NCBI RefSeq assembly: GCF_003269275.1
Contig: NZ_QLTS01000004.1
Location: 92,802-156,801 of the forward strand
DNA: 64,000 bases
DNA from: Phascolarctobacterium faecium DSM 14760
GTDB lineage: Bacteria; Bacillota; Negativicutes; Acidaminococcales; Acidaminococcaceae
Reading direction: 5' to 3'
Part shown: in pieces, positions 36,301-44,526 of the stretch
How the letters are laid out: each line of letters opens with the position of its first letter
Numbering within the stretch: the stretch's first letter is position 1
Translations under genes and position numbers: made by a program
Notes under the pieces: generated by a model
What the model was told of the DNA's origin: nothing
The model's input: the letters and a program-made list of their open reading frames with translations, nothing else
Databases searched by the model: none

Positions 36301-36657
36301 CATATCAATGGAGAGGCCGCTGTTACTGATTATGGAATCAGAGTTGAGTCAGAAGGCATTAACAGCGCCGTAGGTCGTATAGGCCTGGAAGTGGGTCAAA
36401 AGTATCAGCGCAGCAGTGCTTATATTAAGGCTTCCCTGCTGCATGAATTTGGCGGCAGAGCAGACACAGTGCTGACGTTGGGAGATGAAACCTTGCGCGA
36501 CTGCAGAGATTACAGCGGCAGCTGGTGGGAACTGAATTTAGGCGGCGAACTGGAGCTGGGCAAAAACAATGACCTGTATATGGATGTGGCGCGTTCTTTC
36601 GGCGGTGCTTTTCAAAAAAAGTGGCAGATCAATGCCGGCGTGAGATTTAGCTTTTAA
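33301..36657 (+). CDS. type Va autotransporter (surface beta-helix protein)
   Basis: 1118 residues. Signal peptide about 1-28 (KAVLLSLLLMNV). The passenger, about 30-820, is built of Gly/Asp/Asn/Thr-rich repeats (AVSVTERDKDN, GISANTGGKVTVDKAV, GVYSAGSAEIVFKETA) typical of right-handed beta-helix AIDA/pertactin-like passengers. The C-terminal 260 residues form the autotransporter barrel (LWARINNGKLRGEAF, YDAAFK, LSLEYGKRL, YLEPQAQLMVSHI, ending INAGVRFSF with terminal Phe). It likely acts as an adhesin or surface factor. No protease triad was seen in the passenger. It follows an Xre regulator. GTG 33310 is a possible alternative start. Confidence 0.9.
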   Translation: METVTRKRLGKAVLLSLLLMNVCKEGGAAEYNAAITGNETDYGSIKEVDIVSGEVKYTFTGENTVENKGSNSFQPIKVSGKTVTVAIGDKLTLTGKGTGVSPLNTGNILATGSTGSLTFTGGTLDVTDLTEYPKSNYTIHANSGASIVFDNAVTNIGEGNLTQSSMGIMVTGAASKVIFTENADSLKINSATGIYVNGGSFSFDNTEGSVLIENNPEDRKRDTGGPGIEVAGGSLTLKGRETVIKTTDADGTVGGAAVSVTERDKDNILNFEADKTILTGGAFGIYVDGSLVNPADTIKTNINFSGETQITAYNNDGLDDYVGCVAVCVYFPDAKINFAKQAVLTAETNNNTKNMAAGACIQSGSSLTAQQGLQVNVKTAGDYGYGLFASGSGSLIDVTGLTAVDVVSGSGEIRGVQGFSGAEVKMNGAVKVAGKSDGGAVTGLWSWNGGKVEVAEDAQIKAVSDTGTVTGINSNNNGGTSSDRALTQIGGNTVIEVAGAGSAAGISCFSNGDVELKGAAAIKATSTKGTAMGISANTGGKVTVDKAVTVHAQSGSGSAYGVYSAGSAEIVFKETAQIVAETGVSNAKETYAVGQGVGVYTAGGKVDFQKGLILDNKGQSYALRAYKSGASIAVNSEGSGSVYLTGNIQAHTSGLLDLNLLTDDSYYEGAAAIVSNGQINMKLRNGAFWKVTGNSDLTRLDFGDNAVIDMEQAAGYQKLQTGTLNGDRGTFVLGADISTGQSDTVSIGSSDAKGTYNILVSEVGRRQGDDLHLLLVNDASGEHTFIASDIYRGGIYVYKTEISNENDGGIKWYLESLHNETTEDARSILQTADSMYSSWVLSSDMLQGRLAELKEARSEHGLWARINNGKLRGEAFKNNYQTYQIGYDAAFKDRAGGSMNEWLGGAAFEYAKGNMGYGNGSGEQQTAAVMLYGSKHSQSGDRVDIVLKHGQMKGDIDTFGIAADRRDYKSRATALSLEYGKRLQREQGVYLEPQAQLMVSHINGEAAVTDYGIRVESEGINSAVGRIGLEVGQKYQRSSAYIKASLLHEFGGRADTVLTLGDETLRDCRDYSGSWWELNLGGELELGKNNDLYMDVARSFGGAFQKKWQINAGVRFSF

Positions 36658-37035
36658 ATAAGTAAAAACACAGCTGGTTATATTTTTATCTTGATTTTTA
36701 AAATTATAATATTTTTTACTTCCTCGGCAGTGATCACGGCGTGTATCTGGCCTGCGGCCATAAATCGCTTTGGATCACAGGCTTAAGTCGTTTTATGGAC
36801 CGGCAGGTTTATAAAACGACCTGAGGGAGTTTTTTTATGCCTTGCGGCAGGGGTGCTTTGAAACCGTGAAATTTAATAAATTAAAATAATAATTTAAAGT
36901 TTGCGACAATATTTTTCTTGTGAATTCATAAAATATTTGTTTTAGTTATAGCATTATATATTGTTTTTTGTTAAAATAATATATAATTGCTGAAAATATT
37001 ATTTCAAATGGATTATAAAAGGAGCGTTTGTCTTG
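36658..37035 (+). other. intergenic region with structured RNA candidate and AT-rich promoter zone
   Basis: 378 bp. 36719-36836 can fold as a three-way junction ending in T7: outer stem CTTCCT-CAG with CTGAGGGAG (36821-36829), GTGATC (36730-36735)/GATCAC (36773-36778) capped by TGGCC-TGC-GGCCA (36748-36760), and GTCGTTTTAT (36787-36796)/ATAAAACGAC (36811-36820). At minimum it terminates the autotransporter mRNA. The rest (about 36880-37020) is AT-rich and includes TATAAT at 36982, a candidate -10 for the kinase gene. Confidence 0.5.
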
Positions 37036-39810
37036 ATGGGAAAGCAGGTACAGCCTGGGGAAATGAATGCAGTAACTGATTACAGTGCTTTGATCGACGG
37101 TGCGGGTATTAATGTCTGTAAACTTTTACTGGATGATGAGTTGACGATTTTGTGGGCCAATGATAATTTTTATATAAGTTCGGGTTTTGGTAAGGATGAG
37201 TATCAGACATTGTTTCACCATATCAAAGCATATTATACAGGGCATGGTGATGAGTTTGCCAAAATAAAAAATGCGTTTTACGATGTATTGCAAAAGGGAG
37301 AACGCAGAGTAAAGGTTGGCTGCCGGCGGCCGCTTAAAGATAATACCTGCGCCTGGATCAATATTGATGGTATAATCACAGGCGAGATAGTGGACAGCAA
37401 GCCTGTGGCGCTGGCAGTTTATTCTGATATCAGCGACCTGACACGGCTGAAAGCTGAACGTGACCAGCTGCTGGAAGAGAAGACCCGTTATTTTGAGTGG
37501 ATGATGGACGAATACGTCGGGAATATTTACATTTCCGATCTGGAAACGTATGAACTGCTGTTTTTGAATAAAACGGCTGCCGCCACTTTACATACTACTA
37601 AGGCAGAGGTAACAGGTAAAAAATGCTATGAGGTCATTCAGGGACGGACCAGCCCCTGTCCGTTCTGCAATAACGCGCTGCTGACGGAGGACGATGTTTA
37701 TGCGTGGGAATTTGATAATCCCAATTTGAAAAAGACTTTTATGATCAGAAACAGAGTTATTAACTGGCAGGGGCGCAGGTCGCGGATCGAGCTGTCGCAT
37801 GATATGCTGAGCGCCGAATATAAGCTGGCGAAGAAGGATCAGGAGCGGGAAGCGATCTTAAAAACTATTCCCGGCGGTCTGGCCAGGGTCGACGCCAGGG
37901 ATTGCGAAACGGTGCTTTGGTATGGCGGCAAATTTTTGGAGATGCTGGGCTATACAGCCGGGCAGTTTATACATGAGCTTCATTCCAAATGGTCCTATGT
38001 GCATCCTGACGACAGGGAGCGGGCCGCTTCTTTGATGCGTTCTATTTCCAAAACTGGCGAATATACTGTGGCTGAGTTTAAGTTTGTGACCCGCAGCGGC
38101 GAGGTAAGGAATTTGACGGTTACGTTCTGTTATGTGAGCGGTGAGGATAGCTGGGATGGCATTCCGTCTATTTACAGCGTGGGCATCGATATCACTGAGG
38201 AGCGCATGGAGCAGGAGCGGCAGCGCCGGGCTTTAGAGGATGCGTATCAGTCTCTGCATGTGGCAAATCTGGCTAAAAGCAATTTTTTGTCGTCGATGTC
38301 GCATGATATCAGGACGCCGATGAATGCGATCATTGGTATGACGGCGATTGCCAGGGCGAACCTGCATGAACCGGAGAAGGTGAACGGCTGTCTGGGTAAG
38401 ATCAATGTTTCCAGTATGCATTTGCTGCGTTTGATCAACGAGGTGCTGGATATGTCGAAGATCGAAAGCGGCAAGGTGGATCTGGTGCTGGAGGATGTCA
38501 GCCTGCCGGACGTTGTGGATAATATCGTCAGTATCTGTCGGCCGATGATGGTGGAGAAACAGCAGGAGTTCAAGGTCAATATCTTTAATGTACGCAATGA
38601 GCATGTGATAACTGATGGAGACCGTCTGCAGCAGGTATTTATGAACCTGCTTTCCAATGCGATCAAATATACGCCTGATGGCGGTAAGATCAGTCTGACG
38701 ATCAATGAATTAAAATCGGAGCTGCCAACAAAGGGCAATTACGAATTTATTTTTACTGATAACGGGATCGGGATGCCGGATGAGTATATGCAGCATATTT
38801 TTGAACCGTTTGCCCGCGCTAAAGATGAAAGTATCAGTAAGATACAGGGTACGGGACTGGGTCTGGCGATCACTCAGAACATCGTGCAGATGATGAACGG
38901 CACGATCGAGGTGCAGAGCCGCCCCGGCACTGGCAGTATATTTACTGTGTCTGTACCATTGGAGCTGCAGCTGAAAGAGGAGCAGGAGCATGAGGAGCTG
39001 AACGGGCTGCCGGTATTGGTAGTGGACGACGAGCTGGCGGTGTGCGAAAGTGCGGCGATGCTGCTGCAGGAGCTTGGAATGCGCGGCAGCTGGGTATTGT
39101 CTGGTGCTGAAGCAGTAGAACGGGTAGTGGAAGCGCACGAACGGCGTGATGATTTTTATGCCGTTATTTTGGACTGGAAAATGCCAGATATGGATGGTTT
39201 GGAGACTGTCCGCGTTATTCGGAAACGTGTAGGGGCCAAGGTGCCGATCATCATTATTTCAGCATATGATTATTCCAATATCGAAAAAGAATTTATTGAT
39301 GCAGGGGCCGATGCATTTATCAGCAAGCCGTTATTTAAGTCTAAGATGCTGCATGTCCTGCAGCTGTTTTGTGATACCTGTAAAGATACTTGTGACTGCG
39401 AGGCTGTTCCGGAACTGCATAAGGCACTGGCAGGGAAAAGGGTGCTGCTGGTTGAGGATAACGAGCTGAACCGGGAGATTGCTGTCGAGCTGCTGGAAAT
39501 GCAGGGGCTGCAGGTTGAGGCGGCCGAGAATGGCAAGTCGGCAGTGGAGCTGTTTGTAAGATCGGCACCGGGGTATTATGATGTGGTGCTGATGGATATT
39601 CAGATGCCGGTCATGGACGGCTACGAGGCTACAGCTGCGATTCGTGCTCTGTCACGTCAGGATGCGGTCAGGATACCTATTCTGGCGTTGACGGCAAACG
39701 CATTTGTTACTGATGTCGGCAAGGCGAAAAATGCCGGTATGAACGACCATATCACGAAACCGATCAATTTGGAGGTCTTGTTTGCTACCCTGTATAAATG
39801 GCTGGTGTAG
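37036..39810 (+). CDS. hybrid sensor histidine kinase (three PAS, HisKA, HATPase, two REC)
   Basis: About 924 residues, no membrane segment, so a cytoplasmic sensor. Three PAS-like domains (about 15-130, 145-260 and 275-385). The second contains SPCPFCNN, a CxxC that could bind a metal or sense redox. HisKA phospho-acceptor is His423 in SHDIRTPMN; the ATPase domain has DNGIGMPDEY and GTGLGLAI. Two receiver domains follow with phospho-acceptors Asp713 (ILDWKMPDMDG) and Asp854 (LMDIQMPVMDG). There is no HPt or DNA-binding output, so the signal must leave via another protein. ATG 37036 directly follows TTG 37033; either could be the start. Neighbour is the autotransporter gene. Confidence 0.93.
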   Translation: MGKQVQPGEMNAVTDYSALIDGAGINVCKLLLDDELTILWANDNFYISSGFGKDEYQTLFHHIKAYYTGHGDEFAKIKNAFYDVLQKGERRVKVGCRRPLKDNTCAWINIDGIITGEIVDSKPVALAVYSDISDLTRLKAERDQLLEEKTRYFEWMMDEYVGNIYISDLETYELLFLNKTAAATLHTTKAEVTGKKCYEVIQGRTSPCPFCNNALLTEDDVYAWEFDNPNLKKTFMIRNRVINWQGRRSRIELSHDMLSAEYKLAKKDQEREAILKTIPGGLARVDARDCETVLWYGGKFLEMLGYTAGQFIHELHSKWSYVHPDDRERAASLMRSISKTGEYTVAEFKFVTRSGEVRNLTVTFCYVSGEDSWDGIPSIYSVGIDITEERMEQERQRRALEDAYQSLHVANLAKSNFLSSMSHDIRTPMNAIIGMTAIARANLHEPEKVNGCLGKINVSSMHLLRLINEVLDMSKIESGKVDLVLEDVSLPDVVDNIVSICRPMMVEKQQEFKVNIFNVRNEHVITDGDRLQQVFMNLLSNAIKYTPDGGKISLTINELKSELPTKGNYEFIFTDNGIGMPDEYMQHIFEPFARAKDESISKIQGTGLGLAITQNIVQMMNGTIEVQSRPGTGSIFTVSVPLELQLKEEQEHEELNGLPVLVVDDELAVCESAAMLLQELGMRGSWVLSGAEAVERVVEAHERRDDFYAVILDWKMPDMDGLETVRVIRKRVGAKVPIIIISAYDYSNIEKEFIDAGADAFISKPLFKSKMLHVLQLFCDTCKDTCDCEAVPELHKALAGKRVLLVEDNELNREIAVELLEMQGLQVEAAENGKSAVELFVRSAPGYYDVVLMDIQMPVMDGYEATAAIRALSRQDAVRIPILALTANAFVTDVGKAKNAGMNDHITKPINLEVLFATLYKWLV

Positions 39811-39863
39811 CGGTGATCAGCAGCCAGGGAGGACCGTTGTAAAGGTTATGGCAGTGAGAAATG

Positions 39864-39898
39864 AAAAGACCGTTCAGGTTTAACCTGAACGGTCTTTT
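39864..39898. terminator. bidirectional terminator
   Basis: Near-perfect palindrome AAAAGACCGTTCAGG (39864-39878) with its complement ending at 39898; A-run and T-run on the two flanks. It serves the kinase gene (+) and nadE (-). Confidence 0.93.
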
Positions 39899-39911
39899 TA
39901 TTTATGCTGGA

Positions 39912-41819
39912 TCAGTCATTTAAAAGCTGCGCTTTCAAACGGTGGTATTCGCGCGGGAAGTAAGGTGTGAGCTGTGCTTCGCGGTGGTCGTAGCCATAAG
40001 CGCGCCGGGTGATGCTGACAATGGGAGGCGCCTGGATACGTTTGGCAACTGCCAGTGTGTGCATCAGTTTCCACCAGTGTTCCAGATCGGCGATAAAACT
40101 GCGTGCGTCCGGGAAGGCTTCGCTTATGATGTCTGCTTCACAGCCAAGATGTTCCGCCAGTGTCCCTTCGCTGTACCAGAGCAGGATCTCGGCAGGCGAT
40201 GTTTTGCGCCACTGTTCGAGAAAGCTGCGGAACAGTTTATCGTGATAGGGATAGACCAGCGGGTCGCCGCCGGTGCCTACTGTCTGTTCGGAGGAAAGCT
40301 CGGCGCTGGGACGGATCGTGAAGATCGCTTCCGGCAGTACCTGACGCTGAAATACTTTGTCGTTCAGGTAGCGTCCCAGTTCGTAAACATGGTGCTTCCA
40401 CAGGTCGCCGATAGGTGCCAGCGCGCCGCAGATGTCGCCGTAAAAGGTGGCGTAGCCGACGGTGAGCTCGGTTTTATTGGAGTTGCAGGAGAAGGCGCCG
40501 CCAAAGGCAGCAGCCAGGCCTGCTACGACGCGGGAGCCGCGGTCGCGTGATTGAATATTTTCGTAAATCAGCGGCGAGATTGTAAGTTGAAAATCTCGGT
40601 GCTTATGATAACTGTGGATAGGTGTCTGTGTAAGCTGTTCGCTGGTATGCAGGCAGCTTTCGGTGATAGGGATAACGGTATAGTTGGCCCCCAGTGACTG
40701 AGCTGTCTGTTCGGCGATCGTCTGTGTCATGGGCGAGTTGTAGCGGCTGGGCATATTGACCAGCAGAACGTTGTCAGGACCCAGGATGTCGACAAACAGG
40801 GCAGCGGTGACGGCACTGTCGATGCCGCCGGAAAGTCCGATGGTCATTTTGCCGATGCCTGCCTGTTCAAGGAAACGCTGGCAGCCATAGCGGAGGCTAT
40901 GATAAACCTCATCGATCTCACTGCGGGGATCAGAGGTGATACCGCTGGTGTCGATAGCTTTGGCTTTGCTGTCCCAGCCGGCGCAGAGCGTTGCTTCTGC
41001 ATACATGGGCGCATCGGTGAGCAGCCAGCCGTCAGAGCCGTAAACACAGCTGCAGCCGTCAAAGGTGAAGATGTTTTTGCCGTTGTTCTGGATACCTACA
41101 TTATTGCAGTAGATGAGCGGGATGCCGGCTTTTTGCGCGGCGCTGCCGAAAAGCCGGTGCCGTTTACTGTTTTTGTTGATGCTGAAGGGGGAGCAGGAGA
41201 TGTTGCATAAAAGTTCGGCGCCATGCTGCGCCAGCAGCTGAGGCACATCTAAAAAGTAGTTTTCGGTCCAGCCGTCTTCGCACAGCATCAGGCCCAGTTT
41301 GACGGTTTCGCCGTGGGCGGTGACAGTGAGCGGCTGGTGCAGCCCGGCAACCTGTTTATCCAGTTCCAGAGCCAGCTGCCGTAAGCCGTAAAAATGACGG
41401 TTGTCATCAAATTCGCGGTAGTTGGGCAGGGCATTTTTTACGATAAAATCATAGGGCAGGGTGCCGTTAGTCAGCAGCTTGCCGTGCTGCGCGGCAAAGG
41501 CGGCGTTGTATTTGCGGGCGCGTCCGTCTTCATTGCGTTTGCTGTTATCGACGGCGATATTGCCGAAGATGACGCACAGCTCGCCGCAGTTTTCCGTAGC
41601 GGCGATGATCTCGTCGCCGTAAGCGGCGCAGTCTTCGATGAAGGCTGTTTGCTCCCACAGGTCGCCTAAAAAGTAGCCCGGTACTGCCAGCTCTGGCAGC
41701 AGCAGGATGTCGATGCCGTTTTGGCAGGCCATATCCATATGGTGCAGGATCTTTTTAGTGTTGAGGTCCGGTCGCCCGGCAATGATTTCTATTTGCCCGC
41801 AGGCTATTTTAAGTGCCAC
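39912..41819 (-). CDS. nadE: glutamine-dependent NAD+ synthetase
   Basis: 635 residues, the long form. The N-terminal nitrilase-like glutaminase (about 1-270) has LLPELAVPGY (Glu), the Lys region near 110-130 and the nucleophile GLMLCEDGW (Cys). The C-terminal synthetase has the ATP pyrophosphatase loop IGLSGGIDSA near 330 and NSNKTELTVGYAT. It makes NAD+ from deamido-NAD+ using glutamine ammonia. Translation starts at GTG 41819 with AGAGGTG upstream. Transcribed away from the ybaK-like gene. Confidence 0.95.
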   Translation of the reverse strand: MALKIACGQIEIIAGRPDLNTKKILHHMDMACQNGIDILLLPELAVPGYFLGDLWEQTAFIEDCAAYGDEIIAATENCGELCVIFGNIAVDNSKRNEDGRARKYNAAFAAQHGKLLTNGTLPYDFIVKNALPNYREFDDNRHFYGLRQLALELDKQVAGLHQPLTVTAHGETVKLGLMLCEDGWTENYFLDVPQLLAQHGAELLCNISCSPFSINKNSKRHRLFGSAAQKAGIPLIYCNNVGIQNNGKNIFTFDGCSCVYGSDGWLLTDAPMYAEATLCAGWDSKAKAIDTSGITSDPRSEIDEVYHSLRYGCQRFLEQAGIGKMTIGLSGGIDSAVTAALFVDILGPDNVLLVNMPSRYNSPMTQTIAEQTAQSLGANYTVIPITESCLHTSEQLTQTPIHSYHKHRDFQLTISPLIYENIQSRDRGSRVVAGLAAAFGGAFSCNSNKTELTVGYATFYGDICGALAPIGDLWKHHVYELGRYLNDKVFQRQVLPEAIFTIRPSAELSSEQTVGTGGDPLVYPYHDKLFRSFLEQWRKTSPAEILLWYSEGTLAEHLGCEADIISEAFPDARSFIADLEHWWKLMHTLAVAKRIQAPPIVSITRRAYGYDHREAQLTPYFPREYHRLKAQLLND

Positions 41820-41858
41820 AGTACACCTCTTTTAAAGTTTGCTGAAAGCTTTTTGTAT

Positions 41859-41887
41859 TTGCGTTTAAAAACCTATGATGTTATTAT
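41859..41887 (+). promoter_or_regulatory. promoter of the YbaK-like gene
   Basis: TTGCGT (41859-41864), 17-bp spacer, TATTAT (41882-41887), about 47 bp before ATG 41934. Confidence 0.6.
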
Positions 41888-41933
41888 AGCAGAAGGAAGG
41901 CGGTTATGCCACTTCCAGAGGAGGCGGGAAGTT

Positions 41934-42410
41934 ATGAAACAGAAAAAAACCAATGCGGCGCGCAGGCTTGATGAACTGAAGATCGCGTACCGCCTGATGG
42001 AATATACTGTGGACGAGGAGCATCTGGACGCTGTGCATGTAGCGGCCGAGGTTGGAATGCCAGCAGCCCAGGTTTTTAAAACGCTGGTAGTGCGCGGTGA
42101 TAAAACAGGAGTTATTTTTGCATGTATACCGGGTGACGGCGAGCTGGACCTGAAGGCTTTGGCTAAAGCCAGCGGTAATAAGCGGGCCGAGCTGGTGCCT
42201 TTAAAAGAGGTACTGCCGCTGACTGGTTATATTCGCGGCGGCTGTTCGCCATTGGGGGCTAAAAAGAATTATCCTGTATATATGGATGCCAGCAGCAACA
42301 GCTGGGACGAGATAGCTGTCAGCGCCGGTGTGCGCGGTATGCAGATCGTAGCAGCTCCGGCTGATTTACAGCAGGCAACACGGGCTGTTGTGGCGTCTTT
42401 GACTTTCTAA
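41934..42410 (+). CDS. Cys-tRNA deacylase, YbaK/EbsC family
   Basis: 158 residues. The YbaK core is visible: KTLVVRGDKTGVIFACIPGDGELDLKAL is spread over about 50-75, the catalytic lysine is expected in the VFKTLV segment, and GYIRGGCSPLGAKK near 105-118 is the family GG(x)SP(x)G motif. The enzyme hydrolyses mischarged Cys-tRNA-Pro or acts on related aminoacyl-tRNAs. The frame is open back to 41721 but that part overlaps nadE antisense; ATG 41934 with GAGGAGG upstream is the true start. Own promoter at 41859. Confidence 0.9.
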   Translation: MKQKKTNAARRLDELKIAYRLMEYTVDEEHLDAVHVAAEVGMPAAQVFKTLVVRGDKTGVIFACIPGDGELDLKALAKASGNKRAELVPLKEVLPLTGYIRGGCSPLGAKKNYPVYMDASSNSWDEIAVSAGVRGMQIVAAPADLQQATRAVVASLTF

Positions 42411-42425
42411 ATACATAGAAAATAC

Positions 42426-42454
42426 TTGTTTGGAAAATACAAATGTGGTATGAT
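42426..42454 (+). promoter_or_regulatory. promoter of thrC
   Basis: TTGTTT (42426-42431), 17-bp spacer, TATGAT (42449-42454), about 35 bp before thrC. Confidence 0.65.
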
Positions 42455-42491
42455 TTCTCCGTAGTGAATTAATGAAAGTGAGGTTCCTGCA

Positions 42492-43985
42492 ATGTTATTT
42501 GTAAGTACCCGCGGCAAAACTGACCTGGTATGCTCGGCGCATGCTATTACCCGTGGTCTGGCTGACGACGGCGGTCTGTTCGTACCGCAGAAATTCCCGG
42601 AACTTTCGCTGGGCGAGATTGTGTCCATGCGCAGTATGACTTATAAAGAACGGGCTGTGGCGATTTTATCGCTGTTTTTGACCGATTATACTAAAGAAGA
42701 ATTATTTGAATGTGCCGATGCTGCTTATTCGCAGACTAAATTCGGCGCTGAACCTGTGCCTTTGCGTAAGGTGAATGAAAGTACGGATGTGCTGGAGTTA
42801 TGGCATGGCCCGACTTCGGCCTTTAAGGATATGGCGCTGCAGATCCTGCCGCATCTTTTGACGAAAGCGATAGCCAAGACCGGCGAGAGCAATAAAGTGG
42901 TTATTTTGGTGGCTACTTCAGGCGATACCGGCAAGGCGGCATTGGAAGGCTTTGCTAATGTAAAGGATACCGAGATCATCGTTTTCTATCCTGAAGACGG
43001 CGTAAGCGCGATCCAGAAACGCCAGATGCTGACGCAGGCCGGTGATAACGTACGCGTTATCGGCATCCAGGGTAATTTTGACGATGCTCAGCGCGGCGTC
43101 AAAGAGCTTTTTGGCGATACTGCGCTGGAAGAGGAGCTGCAGAGAAAGGGCTATGTGTTCAGCTCGGCCAATTCGATCAACTGGGGGCGTCTGGTACCGC
43201 AGATCGTGTATTATTTCAGCGCTTACAGCGATGCTGTGGCCAATGGCCGTATCAAAGCGGGTGAAAAGATCAATTTTGCTGTGCCGACCGGCAATTTCGG
43301 TGATATCCTGGCCGGCTATTATGCCAAGCTTATGGGGCTGCCGGTGGCAAAGTTTATCTGCGCTTCCAACAGCAATAATGTTCTGAGCGATTTTATCAAT
43401 ACCGGTATTTATGACAGACGCCGCGAGTTTTATAAAACTGTTTCGCCGTCGATGGATATTCTGGTTTCAAGCAATTTGGAGCGTTTGTTGTACAGCATTA
43501 CTGAAGACGATGCCGCAAAGGTGTCGGAATGGATGCAGCAGCTGACGGCCAATGGAACTTATAATGTCGGAGAAAAGGTCAACAACAGGATTCTGGAAGA
43601 ATTCTTTGGAGCCTGGGTCGATGAGCTGGAAACGAAGGAAACCATCGGGCGCGTTTTCAATGATAATGAATATTTGATGGACCCGCATACTGCGGTAGCC
43701 TGGCGGGCCTGCGAAAAGTATCGCCTGGTATCCAGCGATGATACATATTGTATCGTGCTTTCTACGGCCAGTCCGTATAAATTCAGTGATGTGGTGCTGG
43801 AAGCTGCCGGCAGTGAGGAGGACGCTAAACTGGAGCCGTTTGACGGTTTGCGTAAGCTGCATGCTCTGAGCGGCTTGCCTATACCGGAGCCAATGCTGGC
43901 GATGGAGAAAATGCCGATCCTGCATCAGGAAGTGATCGAATCTGCCGATATGAAAAAAGCGGTGGAGACGGCACTGAAACTGTGA
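42492..43985 (+). CDS. thrC: threonine synthase
   Basis: 497 residues, the long ThrC type. The PLP lysine lies in HGPTSAFKDMALQ (about 109-121); LVATSGDTGKAALEGF near 140-155 binds the cofactor phosphate, and PTGNFGDILAGYYAK near 268-282 is also conserved. It converts O-phosphohomoserine to threonine, and completes the aspartate pathway opened by lysC at 14916. It stands alone between its promoter and a terminator at 44014-44043. RBS GTGAGG upstream of ATG 42492. Confidence 0.96.
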   Translation: MLFVSTRGKTDLVCSAHAITRGLADDGGLFVPQKFPELSLGEIVSMRSMTYKERAVAILSLFLTDYTKEELFECADAAYSQTKFGAEPVPLRKVNESTDVLELWHGPTSAFKDMALQILPHLLTKAIAKTGESNKVVILVATSGDTGKAALEGFANVKDTEIIVFYPEDGVSAIQKRQMLTQAGDNVRVIGIQGNFDDAQRGVKELFGDTALEEELQRKGYVFSSANSINWGRLVPQIVYYFSAYSDAVANGRIKAGEKINFAVPTGNFGDILAGYYAKLMGLPVAKFICASNSNNVLSDFINTGIYDRRREFYKTVSPSMDILVSSNLERLLYSITEDDAAKVSEWMQQLTANGTYNVGEKVNNRILEEFFGAWVDELETKETIGRVFNDNEYLMDPHTAVAWRACEKYRLVSSDDTYCIVLSTASPYKFSDVVLEAAGSEEDAKLEPFDGLRKLHALSGLPIPEPMLAMEKMPILHQEVIESADMKKAVETALKL

Positions 43986-44013
43986 TGTACACAGCTTTGA
44001 TAACAGAATTAAG

Positions 44014-44043
44014 CGCTTACTGCTTCGGCAGTAGGCGTTTTTT
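44014..44043 (+). terminator. intrinsic terminator after thrC
   Basis: Stem CGCTTACTGC (44014-44023)/GCAGTAGGCG (44028-44037), UUCG tetraloop, T6 tail. Confidence 0.93.
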
Positions 44044-44178
44044 ATTTAGTAAAGTTTGATATAAAATGTATGATTATTACTTTTTTTATTTAATATTGAA
44101 GGAAAAAGCAGGGATTTTGAGGTAAATTCTCGAATAATTACTGTTATAAAAATTTGTAGAGGTTAGGAGCTGAAGAAA

Positions 44179-44526
44179 ATGCCATATTTGTTTTTTACTT
44201 TATTTATCAGTGTTATTGTGGCTGTGTTTGCAGTGCAGAATGCTGTTAGCGTGTCGCTTAATTTTGCTGTATGGACGATGCAGACGAATTTAGTGATCGT
44301 TATTCTGGGTTCGGCCCTGCTGGGTGCTTTGGCAACCTTGTTTTTTACCCTGATGATGAAGGCGAAGCATTATCTGCAAGATAAAAAGACCCGCGAAGAG
44401 ATGGCGGCCCTGCAAAAGGACAATGCCAAGCTGCGTGAGGAGGTTGCGATGCTGATGCATACGCAGAAATTACATAAAGAAGCTGCTGCTAAGGCTGAAC
44501 CGGCAGTAACGGCGGCAGACGAATGA
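44179..44526 (+). CDS. LapA-domain membrane protein
   Basis: 115 residues. Two transmembrane helices (about 3-20 and 38-62) with the QNAVSVSLNFAVW segment between them, then a coiled coil (KTREEMAALQKDNAKLREEV) and an Ala/Lys-rich tail, matching the LapA/DUF1049 (YciS-like) family involved in envelope or LPS assembly in E. coli. Its last codons overlap the recJ start (ATGA at 44523). Same location before recJ is common in Firmicutes. Confidence 0.85.
   Translation: MPYLFFTLFISVIVAVFAVQNAVSVSLNFAVWTMQTNLVIVILGSALLGALATLFFTLMMKAKHYLQDKKTREEMAALQKDNAKLREEVAMLMHTQKLHKEAAAKAEPAVTAADE

Noticed and set aside
36800..36830. TPP riboswitch suggested by ACCTGA
   Set aside because: Only this hexamer matches; the CTGAGA and GG-TAAT-CC blocks are missing.
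39942..40550. 202-residue plus-strand ORF opposite nadE
   Set aside because: nadE motifs are clear on the minus strand; the plus frame is a shadow.
41721..41933. N-terminal extension of the YbaK-like gene
   Set aside because: The extension overlaps nadE antisense and precedes the promoter; ATG 41934 has a strong RBS.
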